Assembly: GCA_025363575.1 (NCBI GenBank) | Contig: JANYDM010000210.1 | Location: 1 to 55,290, forward strand | Reading direction: 5' to 3' | From: Betaproteobacteria bacterium | GTDB taxonomy: Bacteria; Pseudomonadota; Gammaproteobacteria; Burkholderiales; SG8-41 | DNA: 55,290 nt | Part shown: piece by piece, positions 8,262 through 16,176 of the stretch | How positions within the stretch are numbered: the first letter of the stretch is position 1 | Layout: the number at the start of each line of letters is the position of its first letter | Translations under genes and position numbers: made by a program | Notes under the pieces: generated by a model | What the model saw: the letters and a program-made list of their open reading frames with translations, nothing else | The model's database searches: none | What the model was told of the DNA's origin: nothing

Positions 8262-9233
8262 ATGCGCTTGGCCACGAATATTTTTTTTGCGGTATCCGTC
8301 TTCATGCTCCTTATTTGTGCAGAGCGTGCACCAGCTCAAAGCTACCCTTCGAAAACGATCCGCATCATCGTTCCCTACCCGCCAGGCGGCGGCACCGATC
8401 TCGCCGCGCGGTTGATCGCGCAGAAACTCACCGAGAGCCTGGGCCGCAGCGTGATCGTGGAAAACCGCGCGGGCGCCAACGGCAATATCGGCACCGATGC
8501 AATGGCGAAGGCGGCGCCCGACGGCTATACGCTGGGCATGGCGACACCTGGGCCGGTGACGGCGGGGAAAACGCTTTATCCGAATCTGCCCTACGATCCC
8601 GAGCGCGATCTCGCGCCGGTGATACTGGTAAATGCCAGTCCTAACGTGCTCGCAACTCACCCTTCAGTGCCCGCCCGCACGGTAAAGGAACTGATCGCGC
8701 TTGCCAAAAACGGCAAGCTGCATATCGCGGCAAGCACTGTCGCGTCGGTCCAGCATCTGCTGGCGGAAATGCTCAATCATGCAACCGGCGTTCACATGGA
8801 CGTCATTACCTACAAAGGCGGCGCGCAGGCGGCGACCGACGTCGCCGGCGGCCAGGTCGAAGCGTTGTGGAGCGTGTTGCCCGCGGCGCTGCCTTTCATC
8901 CAGAGCAATAAACTACGCGTGCTTGCCGTCGCCAGCGAAAAGCGCACCGCCCTGCTTCCCGTCGTGCCGACGATGGGGGAATCCGGCTGGCCCGCCGTCG
9001 TCGGCACCGCATGGAACGGCGTCGTTGCGCCGGCGGGAATGCCGAAAGCGATCGTCGACACGCTCGCCATAGAAATCGGGCGCGGCCTGCACGTTGCGGA
9101 CGTGAAAGAGCGCTTTACTGCGTCCGGTATGGAAGCTATCGGTGGAACGCCGGAGGATTTCGGCGCGTTCCTGCGGGCAGAGACGGCGAAGTGGGCAAGG
9201 GTGATTAAAGCAGCGAATATCAGGATCGAGTAG
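8262..9233 (+). CDS. Bug/TctC-type substrate-binding protein (copy 4)
   Basis: 323 residues with signal peptide MRLATNIFFAVSVFML, cut near RAPAQ. It has the family opening SYPSKTIRIIVPYPPGG, APDGYTLGMATPG and ITYKGGAQAATD, in which the usual PYKG is TYKG. The protein is clearly not identical to copy 3, with which it is paired head to head, so this is not a fresh duplication. No transporter membrane gene is adjacent. Confidence 0.92.
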   Translation: MRLATNIFFAVSVFMLLICAERAPAQSYPSKTIRIIVPYPPGGGTDLAARLIAQKLTESLGRSVIVENRAGANGNIGTDAMAKAAPDGYTLGMATPGPVTAGKTLYPNLPYDPERDLAPVILVNASPNVLATHPSVPARTVKELIALAKNGKLHIAASTVASVQHLLAEMLNHATGVHMDVITYKGGAQAATDVAGGQVEALWSVLPAALPFIQSNKLRVLAVASEKRTALLPVVPTMGESGWPAVVGTAWNGVVAPAGMPKAIVDTLAIEIGRGLHVADVKERFTASGMEAIGGTPEDFGAFLRAETAKWARVIKAANIRIE

Positions 9234-9274
9234 TCGCAGGCCTACGATTCTTCTTCGAGAACTTCAGTTGCGCA

Positions 9275-9499
9275 TTAAGCAACGTGCTCGAGATGGATCA
9301 ACACCTGCGTGCCAAATGCCGAGCCGCCGAATTGGCCGGCCAGTGCCATGGTTTGTTCGTGGTTCGACATCTCCACGAGCGCAATGGGCGTGGGCGTGCG
9401 CTTTAGCTTGACTGCTATCACCTGGCCGAATTCCGCGCAGAGTAGCGTAATAATCTGGACAGTCTCAGGATCGGTCTTGGTGAGATCAACAGGCAGCAA
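9275..9499 (-). CDS. Small RRM-like protein, uncertain start
   Basis: 74 residues from a TTG at 9499, with GGAGA seven bases upstream. The order of elements (LPVDL strand; helix DPETVQIITLLCAEFGQV; strands IAVKLKR and IALVEM; helix NHEQTMALAGQF; strand TQVLIHLEH) matches the RNA-recognition-motif fold. IALVEM stands where the RNP1 strand would be, although its aromatic residues are missing. The frame stays open upstream for about 34 more codons (to a TAA near 9604) without ATG, GTG or another strong start. The gene may be complete, or be the 3' remnant of a longer one. Confidence 0.5.
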   Translation of the reverse strand: MLPVDLTKTDPETVQIITLLCAEFGQVIAVKLKRTPTPIALVEMSNHEQTMALAGQFGGSAFGTQVLIHLEHVA

Positions 9500-9681
9500 T
9501 TCCGGGTCTCCATCGTTTGGCCGCGTCCAGCCCGATTCCGCAGTGGCGCGGGATCGCCAGACTTCTGCCGAACTATCGCGCCCGGTCAGAGGCTTCCGAT
9601 TTTAGAAGAACCCGGGGCGCGTGCTCAAGTACATTGGCATAAATGACGGCAGCCCGCGCGCGGCCCTGGCCTGCGCCGTTC

Positions 9682-10311
9682 TTACTTCCGTACGGGCAAC
9701 GGCGGCGTAACGCCGGCAGGCACCGGATTGCCCGCCACGCCCAGGATCATCGCGAGCATCGTGTAGTATCCGGACACTGTCGTAAGGTCGATCACGCCCT
9801 GCTCGCCGAATTTTTCCCGTGCAGCCTTGAACGTCGCATCGCTGACGGTCTTGGTGCCATGCAACTCCGTTAAGAACTGATAAACGAGCGCTTCATCTTC
9901 CTGCATGCCGCCCGGCCGCTTGCCTTGCTTGAGATCGGCTATGGTCGCAGACGCGACGCCCGCCTTTTCGGCGAGCGCCTGATGCTGCAGCCATTCCCCC
10001 TGCGCGTCCCACTGGCGTGCCGTAATGAGGATCGCAAACTCGTTGAGCCGCTGCGGGATGACGCTCTTATAGCGCAGGTATTCGCCGACCCGTTGCGTGC
10101 GCGCCTGCAGTTCGGGGCTGCGCAACAGCAGTGCGTTGGGACCGTCCCAGTTGAAGCTGCCGCGCAAGCCGGCAATCATGTCCTTGACCGCCTGCTTCTG
10201 CACGTCGGTCATCTCGTTATCGGCCAGCGGCTTGAAACGCTGGCCTTGCGCCTGCGCAGTTGTGGACAGCATGGCCACCATGGCGCCGACCGCGATGGAA
10301 AAAAGTTTCAT
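9682..10311 (-). CDS. Carboxymuconolactone decarboxylase (CMD/AhpD-like) family protein, exported
   Basis: 209 residues; the ATG follows GGAGGAGAACGCTC. A signal peptide ends near residue 22 (TTAQAQ). The core helical region (residues 60-180, with RLNEFAILITARQWDAQGEW and VIDLTTVSGYYTMLAMIL) is that of the CMD fold. The CxxC pair of AhpD-type peroxidase reductases is absent; there is no cysteine at all. A thiol-based peroxidase role is therefore unlikely and it is closer to decarboxylase-like relatives. Substrate unknown. Confidence 0.83.
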   Translation of the reverse strand: MKLFSIAVGAMVAMLSTTAQAQGQRFKPLADNEMTDVQKQAVKDMIAGLRGSFNWDGPNALLLRSPELQARTQRVGEYLRYKSVIPQRLNEFAILITARQWDAQGEWLQHQALAEKAGVASATIADLKQGKRPGGMQEDEALVYQFLTELHGTKTVSDATFKAAREKFGEQGVIDLTTVSGYYTMLAMILGVAGNPVPAGVTPPLPVRK

Positions 10312-10446
10312 GAGCGTTCTCCTCCGTGATTATTCAGGCAATAATAAGCGACGCATCGACGGTCCGCCATAGCGCCTCAATGCGGCAACCGATTTCGTGC
10401 ATTTATGATTTAATCCCTCCGTTGACCATAACTCCGGCGCCGCCCA

Positions 10447-10791
10447 GTGGATTCCGACACTCCCGAAATTACCCGCAAGACGCAAATCGACGCGTTACTG
10501 CTTAAACTCCCCGGCGTCAGCACGAGGAAGATCAACAATCTCGACGCCTACTTCGTAGCCGACAAGATGTTCGCCTGCATCAGCGGCGACGGCATCGGCA
10601 TACGTCTGCCGGTGGCCGCCGCGACTGAATTGCAGTTCTCGCGCGAAAACGTCGTGGCGTTTTCCCCGACCGGCACCGTGAGCTCGCGCGAATGGATACA
10701 GATCAATCGTGCTGACGCAGGCGAGTACGCGAAAGACATGGATCTTTTCCAGGCCGCCCACGCATTCGTCAAAGCCGCCCGCAGCCGCTAG
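10447..10791 (+). CDS. TfoX N-terminal-domain-like small protein
   Basis: 114 residues from a GTG start (DSDTPEITRK). The central part (KINNLDAYFVADKMFACISGD, then IGIRLP) resembles the TfoX/Sxy N-terminal or MmcQ-like fold, a small alpha/beta domain with no known catalysis. The competence-regulating C-terminal domain of TfoX is missing, so a role in DNA uptake is not implied. It converges on the flavoprotein gene, with ten bases between stops. Confidence 0.55.
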   Translation: MDSDTPEITRKTQIDALLLKLPGVSTRKINNLDAYFVADKMFACISGDGIGIRLPVAAATELQFSRENVVAFSPTGTVSSREWIQINRADAGEYAKDMDLFQAAHAFVKAARSR

Positions 10792-10801
10792 GTACGGGAC
10801 G

Positions 10802-11404
10802 CTAAATCTCGCTTCTGTAACGCGCAACCGCTGCGTCCTGCGTCTCGACCGGCAGAGACGACCCGCTTTGCTCGTTGATCATCTGCCCCATCGACGGGAA
10901 ATTCGCGCGTTCAATATGGTTGCCGGGGTTCCAGAGCTGCGAGCGCATCAGCGCCTTCGCGCAGTGCAGATAGGCTTCTTCGACGGCGATTTCGATCACG
11001 AGGCGCGGCGGATGCTTTTCATGCGGAAATTCGCGCAGGATTGCCGCATCGTTCCTCAGCCGGGCTTTGCCGTTGATGCGCAGCGTCTCGTCGATGCCGG
11101 GAACGAAAAAGATGAGGCCGATACGGCTCGTCTGCACGATGTTGGTGAATGAATCAAGTCGATTGTTGCCGAGCGCGTCGGGCAGTTGCAAGTTCTTGTC
11201 GTCGACGACGCGCACGAAACCGGCAGCGCCGCCGCGCGGTGAAGCATCGAGGCGACCGTCTTTTCCCGCGGTGGCAATAACGACGAACGGCGCCAGGCCG
11301 ATGAAGCGCCGGCAATGCGGATCAAGGCGATCCAGCTGCTTGGCCAGCGCGCGCGGCTTGGGTTCAGGATAGGATTTGCGCAAATCCTCCAGGGTCTCGA
11401 TCAT
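10802..11404 (-). CDS. Pyridoxamine-5'-phosphate-oxidase-like FMN flavoprotein (PPOX family)
   Basis: 200 residues, cytoplasmic. FVVIATAGKDGRLDASPRGG is the first beta strand of the split-barrel FMN-binding fold, and DETLRINGKARLRND is the later FMN-contacting strand. The length and the extra C-terminal segment match the MSMEG_1061-type PPOX subfamily rather than true PdxH. The natural electron acceptor or substrate is not known. It lies 33 bases downstream of the DUF1080-like lipoprotein's stop-facing side on the same strand, so co-transcription is possible. Confidence 0.82.
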   Translation of the reverse strand: MIETLEDLRKSYPEPKPRALAKQLDRLDPHCRRFIGLAPFVVIATAGKDGRLDASPRGGAAGFVRVVDDKNLQLPDALGNNRLDSFTNIVQTSRIGLIFFVPGIDETLRINGKARLRNDAAILREFPHEKHPPRLVIEIAVEEAYLHCAKALMRSQLWNPGNHIERANFPSMGQMINEQSGSSLPVETQDAAVARYRSEI

Positions 11405-11437
11405 GGTCCGGGCCGTCCGCCGCGTCCGTCAGTGCGC

Positions 11438-12040
11438 CTACAGCTCGCGCACCATCACCTTGCGCCACTTGATCGCGCCGCCCTCGTTTTGCTGCAATCC
11501 TATCCTCCCGCTCGGATATCGTCCGTCATTCACATGGGCCGTGACGACGCCGTTGAGCTTGACCGTGATCTGGTCGCCGCGCGCGTAGATTTCGTAGGTG
11601 TTCCATTGGCCGCCGGATTTATAGATGGGCGGCACAGTGGCGGCCGGCATGAGCGCACCCGTGCTCCGCGTGCGATCCGGATTCTGGTCCCAGATCTGGG
11701 CTTCATAGGCTGACTGGCTGCTCACGGCGTCAGGCTTGGTGCAGCGGATGTAAATGCCGCTGTTGGTATTGAGGTCGGCCCAGAATTCCGCGTACAGCTC
11801 GAAGTCCTTGAACGACTGCTTGGAGACCAGCACGCTGGCGCCCTTCGTCGTGCTGCTGGTGGCCACGATCGCACCACTCTCGGGATGCCAGTTGGCGCCG
11901 CCAAGACGGTCGAAATTATCCAGGCCGTTGCTGCCGTCGATCAGCGTTACCCAGCCCTGATGCGCCGGATTGTGGCCGCAGCCAAACATAGCGAGCAGTG
12001 TGACGAGCAGCACCGCGGCGATTGCCATCAGTCGTTTCAT
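11438..12040 (-). CDS. DUF1080 (3-keto-disaccharide hydrolase-like) lipoprotein
   Basis: 200 residues; GGAGGAGACAC precedes the ATG. The N-terminus has a hydrophobic stretch ending AMFGC at residue 21, so it is probably a lipoprotein, although the lipobox is imperfect. The jelly-roll DUF1080 domain follows: WVTLIDGSNGLDNFDRLG, DFELYAEFWADLNTNSGIYIRC, the QSAYEAQIWDQ segment, and WNTYEIYARGDQITVKLNG. Some members of this fold bind or cleave 3-ketoglycosides. No partner sugar oxidoreductase is adjacent. Confidence 0.82.
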   Translation of the reverse strand: MKRLMAIAAVLLVTLLAMFGCGHNPAHQGWVTLIDGSNGLDNFDRLGGANWHPESGAIVATSSTTKGASVLVSKQSFKDFELYAEFWADLNTNSGIYIRCTKPDAVSSQSAYEAQIWDQNPDRTRSTGALMPAATVPPIYKSGGQWNTYEIYARGDQITVKLNGVVTAHVNDGRYPSGRIGLQQNEGGAIKWRKVMVREL

Positions 12041-12303
12041 GTGTCTCCTCCCTTTTTATGATGAATCTGCCGGGCAAGGATGGGCATCGCACGCGTGCCT
12101 GTCAAGGTGGCACGATGTACGTTGCCGGGCGTAAGAAGCATATTCCGCGTTGAATAAACGTCAAGTGCCCCGGCCGGGGCAAGGCGAAAAATGATCAGCG
12201 GCCCATGCAGGCAGGCATCGATTGCAGGAACCGGTCGGAGCGCCGAAGTCCCTCGCAATCAACAGCACTTGCTCGCGCTGCGTTGACAGCTTGGATCAGC
12301 GAA

Positions 12304-14451
12304 TCAATTGCTCTGGGGGCCGTATGCCGGTTTCCTCAGCCAGAATCTATACATACCGTAGAACGCGGTCGGATGTATCCGCTCGAAATCTTCCCAGTTG
12401 GCAAGCGAGGTGCAGTCGGTGTCATGCGGAAATATCGCGAGATATTGCAGCTCCGTCGCCCGCTCCTGCAGTTGAAAGCCCAGAAATTCCAGGCCCAGGC
12501 GCGCTGCCAGGTCGGCGATCTGGAGCGGCGTGAACAAGTGCTCCTGAACATGGAACAAGAGATCACGGCAGCCGCTCAGGCTGAAAAAATCCGATCCGAG
12601 CACCACCTCGAGTGATCCGGCGTATTCCCCAGACATCAGCGCGCGCCGGCACCGTCGGATGCCCTCGGCGCTTGCCGGATAACCGCGCTCGCGAATGAAC
12701 TCGCGCACCGCGCTTATTTCGCGACGCGCTGCCCTGCTGTACAGGGCGAGATACATGTAACCGCCGGGCCGCAGCAATTGCGTCAGCACGCGCGCACCGG
12801 CGAGCGGATCCGAGAGGTGATGCAGCACACCGGCCGATTCGACGATATCGAACTGGCGGTTGAGCGACGACAGTCCGAGAATGTCGGCCTGCACATATTC
12901 GACGTTCATGAGGCCCGAATCCTCGGTCGCCCTCCGCGCATAAGCCAGGCTGGCAAGGCTCAAGTCGGCGGCGAATATCTGCGCATAGTGGTACTGGTGT
13001 GCAGTCTGCACGGCATGCGCCCCGGTGCCGCACCCGGCCACCAGGATTTCAGGTTGCAGCGGAAAACTCTGCGCCATTTCGTGCGTTGGGAAAAGCCGCT
13101 TGAGAAAGACCTTGAAGGGCAGGCCTGCGCCCGTGCGCCGGCGCCGCCAGCGCGGATACGGGTTTTCCTCATACTGCATGCGCACCGCGTTCGACACGGC
13201 ATCGTCGATCTCCGTAATACGCGGAATCGCGGGCTTGAGGTCCGCCTCTCGCGCGGGCTGGCGCAATTGATGCAGCGCGAGAAGCCGCGAGTCCGCATCG
13301 GCCTCGAGCAGCGCAGCGAATTCGCGGGCCGCTCCGAGCGCATGCAAAGGTCTGTATGCGCCCAGGATGGCCAACGATAGCGTTAGATGGCGGGACTCAT
13401 GGTCCGCGGCTGGCCGGAGTTTTTCCGCCCAGCCGGCAAGCAACTCAAGCTCCTGTGCCGATTCGTCATATAAGTAATCATTGGCGAAGCATTGCACGGC
13501 GAGCGCAGGCACGAACCTGCGCACGTACGGAAAGTCGAGCGCCGGGTGCGAACGCACTGCGAGCGACAGCAACGCGCGGCGGAGAGCCGTCATCACCTGC
13601 TCGAGTTTGTAGCTGGTAATTATCGTTTCCTCGAGCAGCGCGAGCAGCAGCGGCATTTCCAGCACCGGTCTCATGCGGCCGTCGATAATCGCAGCTTCCA
13701 TCCGCCGCGCGCACTCCGCGATATCGTCGCCATCCTGCAGCCATTCCTGAAGGCAGGATTCGCGGCACACAATCTCCGTGGCGAATGGTTGGGCATTTTG
13801 CGGGTCGGTGTGACCATTGCGCAGAGCGGGCAGCAACAGCGGCGTGAACTCAGTGCTCAACGCCGTGATCCCGACGAGGCACTCCGAGAAGCCGATCCAG
13901 CTCAATGCGCGCTCCGGATCCAGACGGACTGCCTGCGCGTGCGCGGCGAGTGCCTCGCTGCAGCGTCCGAGCTGCTTTAGCGCGATTGCCCGGTTGTGCA
14001 ATGCATCCCGGTTGCCGGGCGCGGCAACGAGGGCGTCGTCGTAACAGGCGAGCGCTTCTTCCAGACGGTTCAATTCCTGCAATGCGACGCCCTGGCCATA
14101 GAGTGCTTTTGCAAAATCAGGCCGTAACACGCACGCGCGCTCGTAGCTGGCGCGCGCAGCTTCGAACCTTCCGCGACTCAGCAGTGCATTGCCCAGATTG
14201 ACATGCGCAAGCGGTTCGGCGGGCTCGACGTCGAGGGCGCGCTCGATCAGCGCAATCGACTGTTCGGGCCGGTTATTCTGATATTCGATTACACCGAGCA
14301 TGTGCAACGCGTCGAAGTGCCGCGGGCTCTGAAGAATGACCCGACGGTAGAGTGACTCCGCCTCGGCGAGGCGATTCTGTCGATGCAGCGACACTGCTTG
14401 CGCGAGCAGTTGCTCGACCGGCAATCCGGCTTCCTCCCCGCTCTCTGCCAT
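12304..14451 (-). CDS. TPR-repeat / class I SAM-dependent methyltransferase fusion
   Basis: 715 residues from the ATG at 14451, six bases after the stop of the oxidoreductase gene; the open frame runs further upstream only as an overlap. Residues about 10-190 are TPR repeats (for example HVNLGNALLSRGRFEAARAS and DALHNRAIALKQLGRCSEAL). A helical linker follows. The methyltransferase domain starts near residue 460: AGCGTGAHAVQ is the SAM-binding glycine loop, AADLSLASL the acidic residue, and VESAGVLHHLSDP the post-motif region. The domain order suggests it methylates a protein or other large partner held by the TPRs. Tight spacing makes it the last gene of the amine-dehydrogenase operon, yet no functional link is known. 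Confidence 0.85.
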   Translation of the reverse strand: MAESGEEAGLPVEQLLAQAVSLHRQNRLAEAESLYRRVILQSPRHFDALHMLGVIEYQNNRPEQSIALIERALDVEPAEPLAHVNLGNALLSRGRFEAARASYERACVLRPDFAKALYGQGVALQELNRLEEALACYDDALVAAPGNRDALHNRAIALKQLGRCSEALAAHAQAVRLDPERALSWIGFSECLVGITALSTEFTPLLLPALRNGHTDPQNAQPFATEIVCRESCLQEWLQDGDDIAECARRMEAAIIDGRMRPVLEMPLLLALLEETIITSYKLEQVMTALRRALLSLAVRSHPALDFPYVRRFVPALAVQCFANDYLYDESAQELELLAGWAEKLRPAADHESRHLTLSLAILGAYRPLHALGAAREFAALLEADADSRLLALHQLRQPAREADLKPAIPRITEIDDAVSNAVRMQYEENPYPRWRRRRTGAGLPFKVFLKRLFPTHEMAQSFPLQPEILVAGCGTGAHAVQTAHQYHYAQIFAADLSLASLAYARRATEDSGLMNVEYVQADILGLSSLNRQFDIVESAGVLHHLSDPLAGARVLTQLLRPGGYMYLALYSRAARREISAVREFIRERGYPASAEGIRRCRRALMSGEYAGSLEVVLGSDFFSLSGCRDLLFHVQEHLFTPLQIADLAARLGLEFLGFQLQERATELQYLAIFPHDTDCTSLANWEDFERIHPTAFYGMYRFWLRKPAYGPQSN

Positions 14452-14456
14452 CACGC

Positions 14457-15857
14457 TTAATCCGCAGCGAGGTCTGCCAGCACTTCTACGCGCACCGGCT
14501 TCAGCGGCGGACGCACGCTCAGCCCGCCGGCATCCGCGACCGAACCGCCGGTCACGCGCGCCGTCAGTTCCGCAAGCAGGCTGCCGCAAATGCGCCCCTG
14601 GCAATAACCCATGCCACAGCGCGTAACGCCTTTGACCGAATTCACATGCGGCGCCCACGCAGCAGCGGACGCGCGGATTTCACCTGCCGTCACTTCTTCG
14701 CAACGGCAGATCAAAGTGTCATCCGTAATCGGGTCGAACACGCCGGGCTTCAATGCGAAGATCGTATTGACGAGATCGCCGAAGCTGCGCCGGCGCGCGC
14801 GATCGCGGCTGGCGCTCATCAACGCGGTGCTGCGCACTTTATGTCCCAGCTCGCGCGCGGCGCTCAAGCCCGCGAGCCAGCCTTCGGCCATTGCAACGTA
14901 AGCGCCGCCGATGCCGGCCACTTCGCCCGCGACGTATACGCCGCCAACGCTCGTCTGCATATCGTCGCCATGCACCGGCACCCAGCCGCCGCGCAGCGCA
15001 TCGTAACGGTGTTCGCAACCCAGCACGCGCGTAACCTGCACCTGCGGAATGAATCCATAGCCGACGCATAACGTATCGCAGGCTTCGGCATGCTCGGTGC
15101 CCGCGACCGGCCGGCCCGACTCGTCGCACGCCATGACGATCGCGCGTTCAACCGACTCCGTGCCTTCCGCCCTGACGACGATGCGGCCGAACTGGATCGG
15201 CAGGCCGGCTTCGGCAAGCATGCGCCGATAACGCTGTGCCTCCGCGAGGCGGTCCCAGTGTCCCCACAGGCGCGGCGCGTGACGCAACCAGGCGCGCGGA
15301 CGCGTCGCTTCGAAAATCGCGGCGATGTTCGCACCGGCGCCCAGCAGCGTTTTCGCGACCGGCAACAGAAACGGGCCCGAACCTGCGAGCACAATGCGCT
15401 TGCCCGGCAGTTGCTGCTGATTCTTGACCAGCGTCTGCGCGCCGCCGGGCGTCATCACGCCGGGCAGGTCCCAGCCGGGAAATGCCACTGCGCGCTCGTA
15501 CGCGCCGCTCGCGACTATGATCTTGTGCGCTTTGACCGTGCCCGCCTCGCCGCGACGCGTGATCGACAGCTCGCCGGGTTCGAACGCGCCCCACACCAGC
15601 GTTTCGTTCGAGATCGTGACGTCCGCTTTTTTGACCGAGGCGAGCAGCGCGTCGCCTTTCGTATAGTCGTCGCCGAGCCGCGCGCGGTCCGGCACGCTGA
15701 ATTCGACCGGCAGCTGTTTGTAAAACTGGCCGCCGGGCTCCGCATATTCGTCGAGCACCACGACGCGCGCACCGGCGTTCGCCGCGGCTAATGCCGCGGA
15801 AAGGCCCGCCGGGCCGGCGCCGACGACTGCGATATCGGTGTCGATGACGAAACTCAC
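14457..15857 (-). CDS. FAD/NAD(P)-binding alpha subunit of HcnB / opine oxidase / D-hydroxyproline dehydrogenase type
   Basis: 466 residues from the GTG at 15857, whose bases overlap the TGA of the preceding gene (GTGA). The N-terminal dinucleotide fold is IAVVGAGPAGLSAA, and a second one lies near residue 170 (IVLAGSGPFLLPVA). The C-terminus carries a BFD-like iron-sulfur domain with CRCEE near residue 383 and CGMGYCQGRICG near 417. This architecture and length fit HcnB, OoxA/NoxA and the D-hydroxyproline dehydrogenase alpha chain. The protein should shuttle electrons from the beta subunit through FAD and iron-sulfur groups. The substrate is not known. Confidence 0.87.
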   Translation of the reverse strand: MSFVIDTDIAVVGAGPAGLSAALAAANAGARVVVLDEYAEPGGQFYKQLPVEFSVPDRARLGDDYTKGDALLASVKKADVTISNETLVWGAFEPGELSITRRGEAGTVKAHKIIVASGAYERAVAFPGWDLPGVMTPGGAQTLVKNQQQLPGKRIVLAGSGPFLLPVAKTLLGAGANIAAIFEATRPRAWLRHAPRLWGHWDRLAEAQRYRRMLAEAGLPIQFGRIVVRAEGTESVERAIVMACDESGRPVAGTEHAEACDTLCVGYGFIPQVQVTRVLGCEHRYDALRGGWVPVHGDDMQTSVGGVYVAGEVAGIGGAYVAMAEGWLAGLSAARELGHKVRSTALMSASRDRARRRSFGDLVNTIFALKPGVFDPITDDTLICRCEEVTAGEIRASAAAWAPHVNSVKGVTRCGMGYCQGRICGSLLAELTARVTGGSVADAGGLSVRPPLKPVRVEVLADLAAD

Positions 15858-16174
15858 GGCTTTCTCTCGAACGGCTTGAACTGCACCGGTGAAACCACCT
15901 GCATGCCGTCCTCGACTTTCGTCATGCATGCACGAACGCCGGCCTTGCCATCTATGGTCACTACACAATCGAAACACACGCCCATGGCGCAGAAAACACC
16001 GCGCGGCTTGCCGGCAACACGCGTGTGCCGCAAAACGCGCTGTCCTGCCGCAAGCAGAGCTGTCGCCACCGTCTGCCCGCGCCGTGCCTGCAGCGGTTGG
16101 CCATCGATGTGCAGCGTAACGGCCGCGCCCGGAAAGATTCGGCCGTCGTTCAAATTTCTCCCCGCATCGCTCAT
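15854..16174 (-). CDS. [2Fe-2S] small (gamma/HcnA-like) subunit of amine dehydrogenase
   Basis: 106 residues from the ATG at 16174, two bases after the stop of the upstream gene. The four cysteines C62, C67, C70 and C83 (FCAMGVCFDC and RAC) have the spacing of the plant-type ferredoxin-like gamma subunit found in HcnA and sarcosine/hydroxyproline dehydrogenases. The stop overlaps the GTG of the alpha-subunit gene by four bases, indicating translational coupling and stoichiometric assembly. Confidence 0.88.
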   Translation of the reverse strand: MSDAGRNLNDGRIFPGAAVTLHIDGQPLQARRGQTVATALLAAGQRVLRHTRVAGKPRGVFCAMGVCFDCVVTIDGKAGVRACMTKVEDGMQVVSPVQFKPFERKP

Positions 16175-16176
16175 GT

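Noticed and set aside
7069..8415. 448-codon plus-strand frame across the third Bug gene
   Set aside because: It overlaps the end of the metallohydrolase, a strong terminator and a full Bug gene on the other strand; no family motif.
12037..12258. 73-codon minus-strand frame in the gap before the lipoprotein gene
   Set aside because: No motif, no ribosome site and atypical composition; treated as non-coding.
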